Of a DNA stretch of 64,000 nucleotides, positions 46,372 through 59,269 are shown piece by piece; the first letter of the stretch is position 1; each line of letters starts with the position of its first letter. Source of the DNA: Mycoplasma sp. 2045 (GTDB taxonomy: Bacteria; Bacillota_I; Bacilli_A; Mycoplasmatales; Metamycoplasmataceae); the NCBI RefSeq assembly GCF_024582715.1, contig NZ_CP102083.1:124001-188000 (forward strand), given 5' to 3'. A program made the translations under genes and the position numbers. The notes below the pieces were generated by a model. It ran no database searches. It was given only the letters and a program-made list of their open reading frames with translations, and had not been told where the DNA came from.

Positions 46372-46642
46372 ATAACACCTCCTTAAGTTCATTTTCTAAT
46401 GAATCATATTGTTCATCAGATATGTTAGTTTTATATGTTCTATTTAAAGCTTTTGTTTTTCTTATTTTTTGTCAGTTTTCTAAACTTGCAACAAAATAAG
46501 CACCTCTATGTTTTTTGTTTTTATGTAAGTCTAAAACTAATAAGTTATTTTCTTTATCGTAACTGAATCTAGTGAGTTCATCAACTGGTAAAACTTGATT
46601 TGTCGCAATACACTTACGAAAAACTGTTTTAATCTCAGTCAT
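46364..46642 (-). CDS. ylxR: YlxR (RnpM) family RNA-binding protein
   Basis: The 92-residue protein has the DUF448 signature RKCIATNQ...ELTRF and HRGAYF. One TGA is read as Trp. It overlaps nusA upstream and infB downstream, the classic nusA-ylxR-infB arrangement. Bacillus YlxR/RnpM modulates RNase P. Confidence 0.9.
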
Positions 46643-48353
46643 CTGAATTTAAGTCATCTAAATCAAGTTTTACGTTTGATAATCCATAGTTTGTAAGGTC
46701 ATCATCCACTTTAAAGTCTTTAAGTTGATTTTTAGTTCTCTTAAATTCATTAAGCATTTTTCTGTTTTTCTCTTCTTTTTTAGCGTTTTCAGCTTCTTCA
46801 TCAAGAGTTTCATCTTCAACTTCATCTGTGAATTCGTCATTGTATTTGTCGATTTCGTCAACGAAACTGTATTCATCTAATGAGTTAAGAAGTTTTTCGA
46901 TGTTTGAAGATTCTTCTTCAAAAATATTGTTAATTTCTTCTGCTTTATTTTTCTTAGTTTTAACTTCGCTAGTTGCAGGTTTTTTAGCTTCTTCTGCTTT
47001 TTGCTTTGGTTCTTCCACAACTGTTTCTGTTTCTAATTCTGTGTAAATATTGTTGTTAAAGTCTTCAAATAATGAGTCTGTATCAATGTACATATCAATG
47101 TTTTTAAGCATTGAATTTGTTTTTGATTGTTTTTTACTTGCATTTACTTTTGGTTGAGTTGTGTTGAAGTAGTGCACATCGTGAACATAATCATTTTTGA
47201 ATTTAATTCCTTTTACAAGTGCTTCTTCAGTTGTTAATACTTCAATTCTTGTTCCTGTTAATTTAGAAGCAAGTTCAATGTTAATTCCTTGTTTTCCAAT
47301 AACAACTGATGCATCGCTTGGTTTAACAATTGCATAAACTTTTCTTCTTTCTTCATCAGCTCATTTAATATCAACTGCTTTACCAGGAGCAATAGCATTT
47401 TTAACATATTCAAGTGTGTCTGGTGAGTAAACAATAACGTCAATTTTTTCACCATCTAATTCAGTAACAACTGATTGAATTCTTGAAGCAAATTGTCCTG
47501 TAATTGAACCAACTAAATTAATTTGATCACTCTCTTGATCTTTAAGTGCAAATGAAACTTTAGATCTTTCTCCAGGTACTCTTTTAATGTCTTTAATAAC
47601 AATTTCACCTGATTTGATTTCTGGAATTTCGTTTCTTAAAATTTCAACTAATTCTTCTGTTGAGTTTAATGAAACTGTAACAATGCTTAATCTTGATTCA
47701 GGATTAATTGAATCAACATAAACCATAATTTTTTGACCTAAGTTTAATTTTAAGTTCTTAGGCTTTTTAGCTCCAGGTAAGAAAGCTGTTTGTTTATCTT
47801 CTAACATAACATTGTATGAGTTGTTAGATAAGTGTTTTAAAACAACTGCAGGAACTTTTTGTCCAATCATTTTTGAATATTTTTCAACAACTTTTGATTT
47901 GTTTGTTAAGTTTAAAGATTGTTTAACACCACTTGTGATTGCCCTTCTTAATTTGTCTGATAATCCAGCAAACTTAAATTGAATTCTAACTACATCATCA
48001 ACTTGAACATTTGAATCGTTTTTTCTAGCTTCTGAAAGTTGAATTGTGTAGATTTTAGCTAATGCATCATCTTCACTTAAAACTTGAGGTTCATCATCTT
48101 CTGAAATTTCTTCATCTTCAATAACTTCACCGTTTAAGTTGAACATATTTACAGCTTTATTATCAAAGTCTACTTCAAATTGAATTTCAGCATTAGGGTC
48201 AACTTGTTTAGTAATTGCTTTTTGAGTTTCTGATCTAAATAATTCTAAAACTTCTTCAAATGGAGAGTTTAGACCTTCTGCTTGAAGTTCAATATATTTA
48301 AATAGTTGTTGACTTTCAACATCAACTTGTGTTTTATTTTTAGCTTTTGCCAT
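46629..48353 (-). CDS. nusA: transcription termination/antitermination protein NusA
   Basis: The 574-residue protein has the N-terminal polymerase-binding domain, an S1 domain (VPAVVLKHLSNNSYNVML) and KH domains (ASRIQSVVTELDGEKIDVI). The last 180 residues form a long, highly acidic, low-complexity tail ending DDLNSDDWD, not found in typical NusA. GGAG precedes ATG 48353. Confidence 0.95.
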
Positions 48354-48373
48354 AATTTACTCCTTTATTTTTG

Positions 48374-48805
48374 TTAAAACTTAATATATTCTTCAATTTC
48401 GTTTATATTAGAAAGATCTAATTTAATTGCTCTAATTTGGCCTTTTTTATTTCATTTACCCACTATGTGATCTGGTTGAACTTCAGTTAATTTAATTACA
48501 AAATTATTTTGTCCTTCAAAACTTTTTTGAGTTTTGACTTCAATATATTTATCAATGTATTGATCTAACATTTCCATTGAAATTTTAAGGTCTGTTCCTT
48601 TTGATAATACTGCTAAATTTATATCATCAGTAAATCATTTTTGTGTCTCTAAAAATGCAGAAATTTCTTTTCCAAGTTTGTTAACTTCATCCAAACTTCT
48701 ATAATCAACCACTACTTCTAGTGTTTTTCCTAAAAGAGGATCGTGTTCCATTTTTGCTGATAAAACTTTAGAAAATTGCTCTTTTAAAATCTTTTCATCA
48801 AACAT
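48374..48805 (-). CDS. rimP: ribosome maturation factor RimP-like protein
   Basis: The 143-residue protein is diverged but occupies the rimP position before nusA. KTLEVVVDYRSLDEV and the LSKGTDLKISMEMLDQYIDKYIEV segment fit the RimP N-terminal fold, and a small C-terminal Sm-like domain follows. Two TGA codons are read as Trp, so standard-code gene finding misses it. Assignment rests mainly on operon position. Confidence 0.75.
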
Positions 48806-48828
48806 TTTACTCCTATAAAAATGTAAAT

Positions 48829-48857
48829 AGAAAGAGCTGCTTTCGCAACTCCTTTCT
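48829..48857 (-). promoter_or_regulatory. stable hairpin upstream of the rimP-nusA-ylxR-infB operon
   Basis: On the minus strand AGAAAG(G)AGTTGC pairs with GCAGCTCTTTCT, a 12-bp stem with one bulge and a GAAA tetraloop, 24 bases before the rimP start. The following T tract is weak, so it could be an inefficient terminator of the upstream gene or a leader structure. Confidence 0.55.
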
Positions 48858-48972
48858 CTTACCTCTAAATATAATTAACGTTGTACATAAATAATACCAT
48901 ATTATTTTAATAGTATTTATTATATGTAGTGATTTTTATGCTAATGAATAAGGCATAAAAGTATTTTTTGTA

Positions 48973-49369
48973 TTATTCATAAAGTTCTAATGTCATATTA
49001 ATTGATGTTAAAACTTCATCATTTTCGTATGTGAATAAGTCATATTGAAAGTTAAATTCATTAATTGATGTGAAGAAGTTTTTACATACAGTTTTTAAAT
49101 TAATTTCAAATTTTTTCTGTGTTGAAGGGTCAACTACCGAAATGCTTGCATTACCCCCTTCATTTTTCTTTACACATACAGTTGTTAAGTTTGTGTAAAT
49201 ATTAACTTCATTTTCTGAAATGTCAATTCTATTTGTTTCATTGTATTTAGGTTCATTGAATTTAAGTTCAATAACACCATCTTCAGTTTTGTTATACAAA
49301 TCAAGTTGTGCTAAAAATTCAATAACCTGAGGTTCGTCATTTGTAGGAACCTTAATAATTGATTTAAAA

Positions 49370-49380
<11 letters not shown>
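48973..49380 (-). CDS. small beta-rich protein, unknown (possibly DUF1934/calycin-like)
   Basis: The 135-residue soluble protein shows alternating hydrophobic strands and no membrane helix. Its start overlaps gltX by 11 bases, so it is translated with gltX. Size and strand pattern recall YwiB-like DUF1934 proteins, but no diagnostic motif is visible. Confidence 0.7.
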
Positions 49381-50788
<1,408 letters not shown>

Positions 50789-50884
50789 AGTAAAATAGCT
50801 CCTTTTTAGCTGAATATTAAAGTTATAAAATTATAAAACAATATTCTTGCAATTAAAAAACTTGATAAAAAATGCTATTTTCAA

Positions 50885-50915
50885 ACTTTTACCATAGTGC
50901 TCTAGGTGTAAAAGT
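50885..50915 (+). repeat. 31-bp dispersed near-palindrome, copy 5
   Basis: Plus strand: ACTTTTA, CCA, TAGTG, CT, CTAG, GTG, TAAAAGT. It lies between divergent gltX and the LacI-type regulator and matches copy 6 at 28 of 31 positions. Confidence 0.88.
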
Positions 50916-50984
50916 TTTAAAAAGCACAAAAAAGTCTTTGAAATTTTTGTTTTTTTATATAAAATAATTAATTTTAGAATTTCA

Positions 50985-50990
50985 TATAAT
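50985..50990 (+). promoter_or_regulatory. -10 box of the regulator gene (leaderless start)
   Basis: TATAAT is six bases before ATG 50997, with no Shine-Dalgarno sequence. Confidence 0.7.
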
Positions 50991-50996
50991 TTAAAT

Positions 50997-52145
50997 ATGA
51001 AATCAAATCTAAATTATATGATTAATGATAAATATAAAAAGAGCAAAAGGCAGTTTAACGAAGAATTAGATCCTAGACTTTTAGAAAACCACCATGAGCA
51101 AGCGTTAGAAATATTAGATGACTCAATCGAAGTAAAAATGCCTGGTAGACTTGGTAAAAGAGTTTCGAGAAAACCGATAACATATCAAAAGATTTCAAAA
51201 CTTACAGGTGTTTCAGTTGCTACAATTAGTCGTTTCTATAATGATGGTTATGTTTCTAAAGATAATAGAAGAAAAATTGAAGAAATTATAAAGGAATATG
51301 ATTATGTTCCTAATCCGAGAAGTAGAATTAATAAAGTTCAAGTAAGCTCAATTTTTGTTATCTGCCCTCTTTATGGTCAAAGTTATATTCAAAACATTAT
51401 TTCAGGAATTATTGCTGGTGCATCAAAAAATAATAGAAGAGTTGTTACATTTTACACTGTACCAACAGCTGATGAATATATTGAAACTTTAAAATATCTT
51501 TTATTATGAAAACCAAAATCAATCGTTGTATTTCTTAGTGAAGAAAATCTAGAATTATTTGATTTCCTTAAAACCATCAAGGATGTTGCTGTCTTAGTTT
51601 ATGGACACAAAGTTGATGGTGTTTCTTGAGTTGTTCCAGATGATAGAGAAGCATTTTACAAACTTACAAAATCATTTATTAGAAGAGTCCCAAGAGGGAG
51701 AAACTCAAACAAAATTATTTTCTTAGAAGACCAAAAGTTATCTGATTATCAAAAATTCCAGAGAATTTCAGGATTCAAAGAAGCTTGTTCAGAATATAGT
51801 ATAACTTATGTGAGATATCCAATCAGCGCTAAGAAAAATAAAGAAGAAGTTAAAGAAATTATTGCTTTTGCAAATACAAATAATGTTTCAAATATTATTT
51901 GTTCGACTCACGATTCGTTTATTTCAATTAACATGTATGCTTCAAAACACTTTAGAATTAGTGACATTGGTTACCAATCAATTTACGATAGTTTAGGTGT
52001 TTATGTTGATAAGATTTTTGTGGACTATCCATATATGGGAGTGATAATTGAATCAATGATTACAAAACAACTTTCATCAAAAAATCCACAAACAGCAGTT
52101 ATTAAACTTAAATTAATTAGTGAATTAAGTGAAAAAACATCTTAA
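50997..52145 (+). CDS. LacI-family transcriptional regulator with N-terminal extension
   Basis: The 382-residue protein has a LacI-type helix-turn-helix at residues 61-106 (ITYQKISKLTGVSVATISRF, then KIEEIIKEYDYVPNPRSR), followed by a periplasmic-binding-like effector domain. Unusually, about 58 charged residues precede the DNA-binding domain, where LacI proteins normally start directly. Leaderless expression is likely. No adjacent sugar genes indicate an inducer. Confidence 0.88.
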
Positions 52146-52151
52146 GATTTC

Positions 52152-52181
52152 AGATGCAACATCAAATTGCATCTATTTTTT
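52152..52181 (+). terminator. terminator of the regulator gene
   Basis: AGATGCAA and TTGCATCT pair, followed by ATTTTTTT. Confidence 0.9.
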
Positions 52182-52327
52182 TAATCTAACAATTTGAATA
52201 ATGAAAATAAAGATTTTAAGACCTATGAGAGTATCTTGAAAGTTATGTTAATAAAAATTAAATGCTATATAATTTAGAAATATTTAATTTAAATTAAAAA
52301 AATCACTATTAAGAAAGGAAAATTATT

Positions 52328-53293
52328 ATGGTTATAGGAAATTCAAAAGTAGCAATTGATGCTATTGAAAAATATGACAATATTGTTATTTTTCACCACA
52401 TTCGTCCAGATGGAGACTGTTTAGGTTCACAAGCTGGGCTTGCAGAATTAATTAGAACAAACTACCCTAACAAAAATGTTTACACAGTAGGGGATAACTT
52501 ACACTTATTTGACTTTATGGGTTACCACTTTGATGAGATTGAAAAAATTGACTTTACAAACTCATTAGGAATTGTAGTTGATGCTTCAAGTGGAAACAGA
52601 ATTGAATGCGCAAACTTATTATATGAAAACAAGACAACAGCTAAATTAAGAATTGATCACCACCCTAACTCAGCTGACATCGATTACGATTACAACTGAA
52701 TCGATGAACACTATGTTGCAGCTGCTGAAATGATTGCTCAAATTGCATTTGATGCAGGATGAACAGTTACACAAAAAGCTGCATCACACATTTACCTAGG
52801 AATCAACACAGACTCAGGAAGATTTTTATACCCTGACACATCAGCTAGAACACACAAATTAGTAGCATTCTTAATGGAAACAGGATTCCACCCATCATTC
52901 ATCTTAAAAGAACTTTCAAAAAGAACATTCAAACAACTTAAATTTGTTGGACACATTTTAAATGGATTCAAAAAAGAAGGAAGAGTTCTTTACTACGAAA
53001 TTGATGCAGAAACATTAAAGAAATATGATATGGATTCATTCGAAGCTGCTCAATACGTAAATGAATTAGCTAATATTGAAGACAACTCTTGTTGAGCATT
53101 ATTCATTCAACTTGAAGATGGAACAGTTAGAGGAAGATTACGTTCAAATGGACCATTAGTTAACTTAGTTGCTAACAAATATGGTGGTGGAGGACATGAT
53201 AACGCTGCCGGAATTACTCTTCAATCTTGAGACCAAGTTAAAGACGTTTTAGCCGACTTAAACCAAGCTATCGTTGATTGAGAGGCTAAATAA
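52328..53293 (+). CDS. nrnA: DHH-family phosphoesterase, NrnA-like, copy 1
   Basis: The 321-residue protein has FHHIRPDGDCLGSQ and IDHHPN (DHH domain metal ligands), GINTDSGRF, and the C-terminal DHHA1 motif GGGGHDNAAG. NrnA-type enzymes degrade nanoRNAs and dephosphorylate pAp. AAAGGA precedes the start. A paralog follows two bases later. Confidence 0.94.
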
Positions 53294-53295
53294 TT

Positions 53296-54276
53296 ATGGT
53301 TATTGGTAATTTAAAATTAGTTACTGAACAATTAGAAAAATACGATAACATCGTTATTTTTCACCACATTCGTCCAGATGGAGACTGTTTAGGTTCACAA
53401 TTTGGATTAAAAGAATTACTTGAAACAAACTTCCCAAATAAAAAAGTTTATGCAATAGGTGATTCAAAAGGTTCATTCTCATTCTTAGATATCAAAATGG
53501 ATGAAATTCCATCAGATGAATTTTTAAAAAATGCTTTAGGAGTTGTTGTAGATGCAAACTTCAAAGACAGAATTGAATATAGAGAAGTTTTAGACAAAGA
53601 CTTATTTGCTCAAGTTATTAGAATTGACCACCACCCAAATGATGATGATTTAGGCGAAAAATGTATTAGATGAGTTGATTCATCATATATTGCAGCTGAT
53701 GAAATGATTACAGAAATCGCGGTTGTAAACAACTGAAAAATCACACAAAAAGCTGCTAACTTCTTATATTTAGGAATCAACACAGACTCAGGAAGATTCT
53801 TATTCAATAACACTACAGCTAGAACATTAAATTTAGCTGCTAAATTATATGAAGCTGGATTACAACAAGACTTTATCCACTCAAATTTAGCTAAAGTTAC
53901 ATTAGACGACTTAAAATACAGTGCTTGATTAATGACAACATTAAAAACAAGAGATGGTGTAGCTTACATTCAAAACGATTTAAAAACAACAAATGAATTT
54001 GGTAAAACACCACAACAATCAATTAGAGTAAATTCAATCGCTAACATCGATGGGTTCCCAATGTGAGTTCAATTCACAGAAGAAGAAAACGGAAAAGTTA
54101 GAGTTGAATTTAGATCAAATGGACCAATTGTTAGAAATGTTGCCGTTAAATGAGGTGGTGGAGGACACGAAAGAGCCTCAGGTGCTATTATTGACTCACT
54201 TAATTCAGTTGAACAAGTTATTGATGATTGTGCTGCTGAAGTAGCTAGATGAAGAGAAGAACAAACTAAAGCTTAA
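53296..54276 (+). CDS. DHH-family phosphoesterase, NrnA-like, copy 2
   Basis: The 326-residue tandem paralog keeps FHHIRPDGDCLGSQ, IDHHPN, GINTDSGRF and GGGGHERASG, so both copies look catalytically complete. The middle (about residues 195-270) differs most. A 48-base block (53353-53400) is identical to 52385-52432, suggesting gene conversion. Confidence 0.93.
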
Positions 54277-54286
54277 TATAAATTTA

Positions 54287-54318
54287 TTCCATACACAAAT
54301 TAATGTATGGAATTTTTT
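54287..54318 (+). terminator. terminator of the nrnA pair
   Basis: TTCCATACA and TGTATGGAA pair, followed by six T. Confidence 0.92.
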
Positions 54319-54349
54319 ATTTATTTTTAATTTAGAGAAATCGAATTCA

Positions 54350-54380
54350 ACTTTTAAACCTAGAGCACTAGTGTAAAAGT
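54350..54380 (-). repeat. 31-bp dispersed near-palindrome, copy 6
   Basis: Minus strand: ACTTTTA, CAC, TAGTG, CT, CTAG, GTT, TAAAAGT. It lies between the nrnA terminator and tRNA-Lys(CUU). Confidence 0.88.
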
Positions 54381-54439
54381 TCATTTTAATTTATTAGATT
54401 ATTGAAATTAGAAACTATCAAATCACTCTGAAAAAGTTT

Positions 54440-54445
54440 TATAAT
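54440..54445 (+). promoter_or_regulatory. -10 box of tRNA-Lys(CUU)
   Basis: TATAAT ends six bases before the first base of the tRNA. Confidence 0.7.
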
Positions 54446-54451
54446 ATTAGT

Positions 54452-54527
54452 GGATCGTTAGCTCAGCCGGTAGAGCAACTGGCTCTTAACCAGTGGGTCG
54501 CAGGTTCGAACCCTGTACGGTCTACCA
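54452..54527 (+). tRNA. tRNA-Lys (CUU)
   Basis: A 76-base cloverleaf has acceptor GGATCGT/ACGGTCT, D-arm GCTC/GAGC, anticodon stem ACTGG/CCAGT with loop CTCTTAA (anticodon CTT), T-arm CAGGG/CCCTG, and encoded CCA. It complements tRNA-Lys(UUU) at 13370. Confidence 0.96.
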
Positions 54528-54548
54528 TTTCGTTTAAGCGACCAATCT

Positions 54549-54576
54549 CCACATATTAAAAATATGTGGTTTTTTA
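54549..54576 (+). terminator. terminator after tRNA-Lys(CUU)
   Basis: CCACATATT and AATATGTGG pair around AAA, followed by six T. Confidence 0.92.
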
Positions 54577-54688
54577 TTTTAGTATTTTTAAAATTTTGCT
54601 TTATTTGCAAAAGTGATAGAATAAGAATAGTAATTTAGTTATCTTGTTGATAGGTAACATATTTTTTAATTTTAAAGAAAGGAGCAAA

Positions 54689-56014
54689 ATGCTTTTTAAA
54701 AAGTCAAATAGTCATAAAGACCAAAATTCTTCTGAATGACAAGACACAGTTGAAAACTTAGAAAAAGTGCACATTAAAAAAGAGAACACTTTATACAAAA
54801 GAACAAGAATGTCTAACTTTGGTCTTAAATTAAATTACTTCTACCAACAAATGCCACTTTGAAAAATTATTTTAATAACAAACATTACAGCAGTTATCTT
54901 CGGTATCATTGGTGTATTCTTTGTTAAAAACGTTGGTATTTACAACTTTGGTTTAGCTGCTTTTGGACAAGCTGGAGCAAAGATTTTAGTAGTTTCTATA
55001 GCTGGACAAGTTGAAGGAACAGTGCTTAACTTAATTGACCAATTCGTCTTCTGAGTTGCTTATGTTATTTTAAGTATTCCTATTTTCATTTTCGGTTATA
55101 AGAAAGTCGGAAAATTATTTACAAACTTAACAATTTTATTCTTAGTTGTTTCATCATTAGTTTCATTCGGAATCGGAATGATCCCAGGTGCTGGTTCAAC
55201 ATATATTATCGGGGACTTCTCAAATAAAGCTGTTAAAGCTGCTTTACCTACAGCTTACCAATCACTTTCAGGATTAGTTCCATTATTATGAGACTCATAC
55301 TCATCAGGTAGTGTGTTAGCATTAATGCTTTATGCAATTGTTTATGGAGTATTATTAGCTTACGTATTTGCAATTATCCAAATCATTGGTGGAACAGCTG
55401 GTGTTACAGGTGTTATCGGAGAATGATACGCAAACGCAAAACAAAAATCATTCGGTTCAATTAGTGGATATATGAACATAGCAATTATGATTGTCGCTGT
55501 TTTAGTTGGGTCTTGATTACCAGGTTCAATTCTTTTATCAAAAGTTGATCCTTCATTAGTTGCTCAAAATAAAACTAATATGGGATTAACAGATTCACAA
55601 GTAATTGAATTCACAAGACAAGCAGAAGCATTGAAAGCAAAAGTATGACACGCTGAACTTTACTTCTCACCTAACTTCATCGCTACATTCTTAGTAAATG
55701 TTGTTTATATCGGTGTATTAGATAAATTATTCCCTAAATTTAAACTTGTTAGAGTTCAAATCTTTACAAAGAATGCTGCTAAAGTTAAAGAAATTATCAC
55801 AAGCGACAAGAAAATTGTTACAGGTATGACAATTTTCAGAGCTACAGGTGGATACGAAGGAAAAGATATTGATGTTATTACATCAGTTGCATTATTCAGA
55901 CATGTGTTACGTATTATTAAAGATGTTCGTAAAGTTGACAAAGATGCATTTATCTCTATTTCAGATATTAAAAGTATTGATGGTTCAATTTACTTACCAC
56001 AAGATAAATTCTAA
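54689..56014 (+). CDS. YitT family membrane protein with DUF2179-like C-terminus
   Basis: The 441-residue protein has a soluble N-terminus (60 residues), about six transmembrane helices with YitT-like features (GIYNFGLAAFGQAG, IIGGTAGVTGVIGEWYA), an extracytoplasmic insert near residues 290-320, and a C-terminal DUF2179-type domain (MTIFRATGGYEGKD...ISISDIKSIDGS). GAAAGGAGC precedes ATG 54689. Six or more TGA codons are read as Trp. Substrate unknown. Confidence 0.88.
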
Positions 56015-56027
56015 TAAATCATTAACT

Positions 56028-56050
56028 AGCTACCTTTTAGGTAGCTTTTT
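56028..56050 (+). terminator. terminator of the YitT gene
   Basis: AGCTACC and GGTAGCT pair, followed by TTTTTC. Confidence 0.88.
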
Positions 56051-56080
56051 CTTTATCTTTTTTAGTAACTAATTTAAAAG

Positions 56081-56116
56081 AAAAAGCAAGATATCAAATT
56101 AAATATCTTACTTTTT
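56081..56116 (-). terminator. terminator of the DUF4256 gene
   Basis: On the minus strand AAGATAT and ATATCTT pair, followed by GCTTTTT. Confidence 0.75.
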
Positions 56117-56133
56117 GTATCTATGTGCATAGG

Positions 56134-56658
56134 TTAAATGATTTTAACTTTAACTCTAAAACCTCTAGAAGAATAATATGAATCAGCACTATTATGGTAG
56201 ACAAATACTGCGCCATATCTATTGTCGCAAAATATCGCACCACCTTTATCTCGAATTTCCTTAGGTGTGTGAATTCACGAAGATGTCTTAGTATCTAATG
56301 GTTTGATTGTATTTAAAAATCTATAGTCTTGCTCAGTTAGCAGTTCACTAAAATAACTATGTGCAAGACTTAAAGCATCATTTTCAGGTACAAACTTCTT
56401 TCTGTTAATTAGCGCAGTCCTATCATAGCACAGCGATCTTCTATTAGGTGACTGAGTTGATAAATCTACAAGATAAATGTTATCAAACAGTGAAACTAAT
56501 GTTGGTTCACCATTAGTTTGTTCCATTCAGTCAAATGTGTTAATTAATTGTGGGTTAGAAAGAATTATTTGAATACATTTTTCAAATTCGTCATTTGATA
56601 ATAGATACAAATTTGAATTTCTTTCTAAAAAAGTTTTATAAATGTAATTTGTTTTCAT
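56134..56658 (-). CDS. DUF4256 domain protein
   Basis: The 174-residue soluble protein carries the family pattern: W-MEQTNGEPTLV, DLSTQSPNRRSLCYDR, RKKFVPENDAL, LNTIKPLDTKTSSW, IRDKGGAIFCDNRYG and VFVYHNSADSYYSSRGFR. Family function is unknown. Two TGA codons are read as Trp. It starts two bases before the upstream lipoprotein stop (56661), so both are co-transcribed. Confidence 0.88.
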
Positions 56659-56660
56659 AA

Positions 56661-59111
56661 TTAATCAATTACTTTAAATGTGAATCCAATAACTAATTTA
56701 TTGAATTCTTGAGTTTTTCTTGTTTCATAAGCTGTATAAACTTTTTCAAGCTCTTCTTTATTATATTTAATTGAGTTTTCAGGATCTGAAATTTGTTCAG
56801 GATCACTCTCAGCATTTTTATTAGGGTTAGCAATTTTTGGATCAGTTAATTCAGTTAATTTGTTTTTAAAGTATGCAACTTTATCGGTGTCAAAAATATT
56901 TCATTTTTCTTTTTCTGCTTTGGCACCATCTAATCTTGCTGTTGCTTCTTCTTTTTGTTCTTTTAATTTATCTACTTCAGCTTTGAAAAGCTCGATTTGT
57001 TCTCTTAATTTTTGCTTTTCTTCTTCATCTTGTGACGCAGCAAGTTTTTCTTCAGCAGGTGCAATTACTTCTTTTTTGTATGTATCAATTCTAGATGTGT
57101 AATTTGAGATTTCACTTTCTAAAGAAGAAATGTATTCTGAACCTTTTGTTGATACATTAATGTAATTGTCAATTGCATCAATTAAGTATTTTTGAGGTAG
57201 TGTAGATGGAATTTGATCAACAGGAATAGCTTGAGTTGGATATGTTTCGTCAGTTACATCTTTAAATCTATACATATAACCAAATTTAGAAATCATTTCC
57301 TTATCATCATCTGTTATTGTGATTTCTTTATCTTCAAGTGCTGAAATTTTAGCTTTTAATTCAGATACTTTCGCAAGTTCTTCATCAGACATTTGGTCAA
57401 TAATTAATGGTTTAATTTGGTTTTCATAAATTTCCTCACTCAATGTTATATATAAGTCAAATGAAGCATTAAGATTAATTCCTTGCTCAGAAAGTCTAAC
57501 TGCATTTTTATCAATTAAGTATTCATATGATGGAGTTAAGAAGAATGTGTCTCAAAAATCTTTGTAATGTCTTCCATCTAATAATGAATTTCTTACAACT
57601 CCGATTTGTAATAAATTGTATTTGTTGTTGTCTTTAGTTTCTTCTTTAATCTTATATTCAATTGGTTGAACTGAGTTAAATCCTAATGTAATATAGTCAG
57701 TTAGTTTTGTTAATTCACTAATATTCTCATCGCTTGATTCTTTGTTTATCTTTGTATTAGCTTCATTAGGGTTGAAAACTCCTCAATAATTAATAATTTC
57801 AATAGGTAGTGATAATTTTAAAATATGATCTGCATTTCAGTCATTAATCATTGATGAAACTAATTTTGAACCTTGTGTAATTTTTTCTTCAAGATTTAAT
57901 TTATCAAATGAATTTGTTTGCTTGTTTTTTGAGTAAATTACAGAACCAAATTTGAAAGATTGATTTCAGTTAGTTGTGAATGAAATTGATAAAGGTAACA
58001 TCTTTCCGTTTGTAAGATCATTTAATACACTCGGATTTTCAATTGTTACTTTTTCTTTTAAGTTTTTAGCTTTAATTTTTTCAATAAGAGCTTTAATTTC
58101 TTGGTTTTTTTTGTATTTTTCTAATAATCCATCATATGTTGTTGCTTGGTTTTTGTAAGTCTCCTTACCATTTTCATCAAGAATAGGTTTACCGATTTCG
58201 TTCATATTTGGCATTTTTGCAAAGTTAGGAACAATTAATGAGTTAAATTGTTTATTTAGCGAATTTTCTGGTTGTGTTAATTCAAGATATGGAACATTAA
58301 ATTGCTCTCTAAAACTCATAAATTGTTTTTGGAATTTTAAATATTCATCAGACATTTCTCTGATTTTCTCTTCAGATAATGAAGTGATTGAATCATATGC
58401 ATAGTTTTGTGCATCATTTAATTTTTTATATTCAGCAATAACATTTTGATTTGATAATAAATATTGATCAACTGAATTTTTAAGTGTAGCATCATTTGTC
58501 AATGATTTAATTTTATTAGCTCTATTTTCACTCTCGTTCATTAGAATGTAGTTTTTAATGATTTCAGCTTTACTATTTGAATAAAATAAGTATCCAACTA
58601 ACTTACTAAAGTCAGATTTCATTGATTGTTGAATTTCTTCACTTTCAGGCATGAATCTAATAAATGTAGAAAGAATTCCGTTAAGAAACTGTGGATTTAT
58701 AGCTCATGTGATTCTTGAAACTTCATTAAAGTATTTATAAGTATTTTGAATTTCACCATTAATGATTTGTTCAATTTGTTTTAAGTTTGAGTCGATAATA
58801 TTCTTTTTAAATGATTCTGGATCTGATTTTAAAACATAAATAACCGTGTCTTTAGCATTTGCATTTTGACTAAAGAAATTATTTAATCTTTCATTAGCTG
58901 CAGAATCATTTTCAATGATATTTAATCATTTTTGAGCTGTATTAACAATATTGTTAAATAAAACATTCGCTGTTTTTAAGTAGTCACCTTTAAATGATTT
59001 TAAATTTTGATCCTCTTTTTGTTGATTGTTGCAAGAAAGTGCAACAATTGGCAATGTAGCAGATGTTACAACTGGCATTGTTAATAAGAATTTTTTAACT
59101 AGTTTTTTCAT
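56661..59111 (-). CDS. large surface lipoprotein of unknown function
   Basis: The 816-residue protein starts at ATG 59111 with a basic signal peptide and lipobox ending VALSC (Cys27), so it is a lipid-anchored surface protein. The body is Lys/Asn/Glu-rich with no known domain. A coiled coil lies near residues 640-735 (Glu/Lys/Ala heptads). Upstream frame extension to 59174 is not needed. Surface lipoproteins of this kind are antigenic in mycoplasmas. Confidence 0.88.
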
Positions 59112-59269
59112 AATTATTTTAATTTTATTAAACTTTATTATTTTTATTATTAAAAAATCATTTTTATCTAGCATATAGTTATATCAGTAAAGCACAAAAA
59201 ACAGATATTGTGGTATTATTTAAAATATTAATCTAACTTATATTAAATAAGTAAATATTAGGAGTAATA

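Noticed and set aside
50885-50915. 31-bp element as a rho-independent terminator or CIRCE heat-shock operator
   Set aside because: The arms are AT-only apart from one base pair, no T run follows, and the sequence and spacing differ from the 9-9-9 CIRCE layout.
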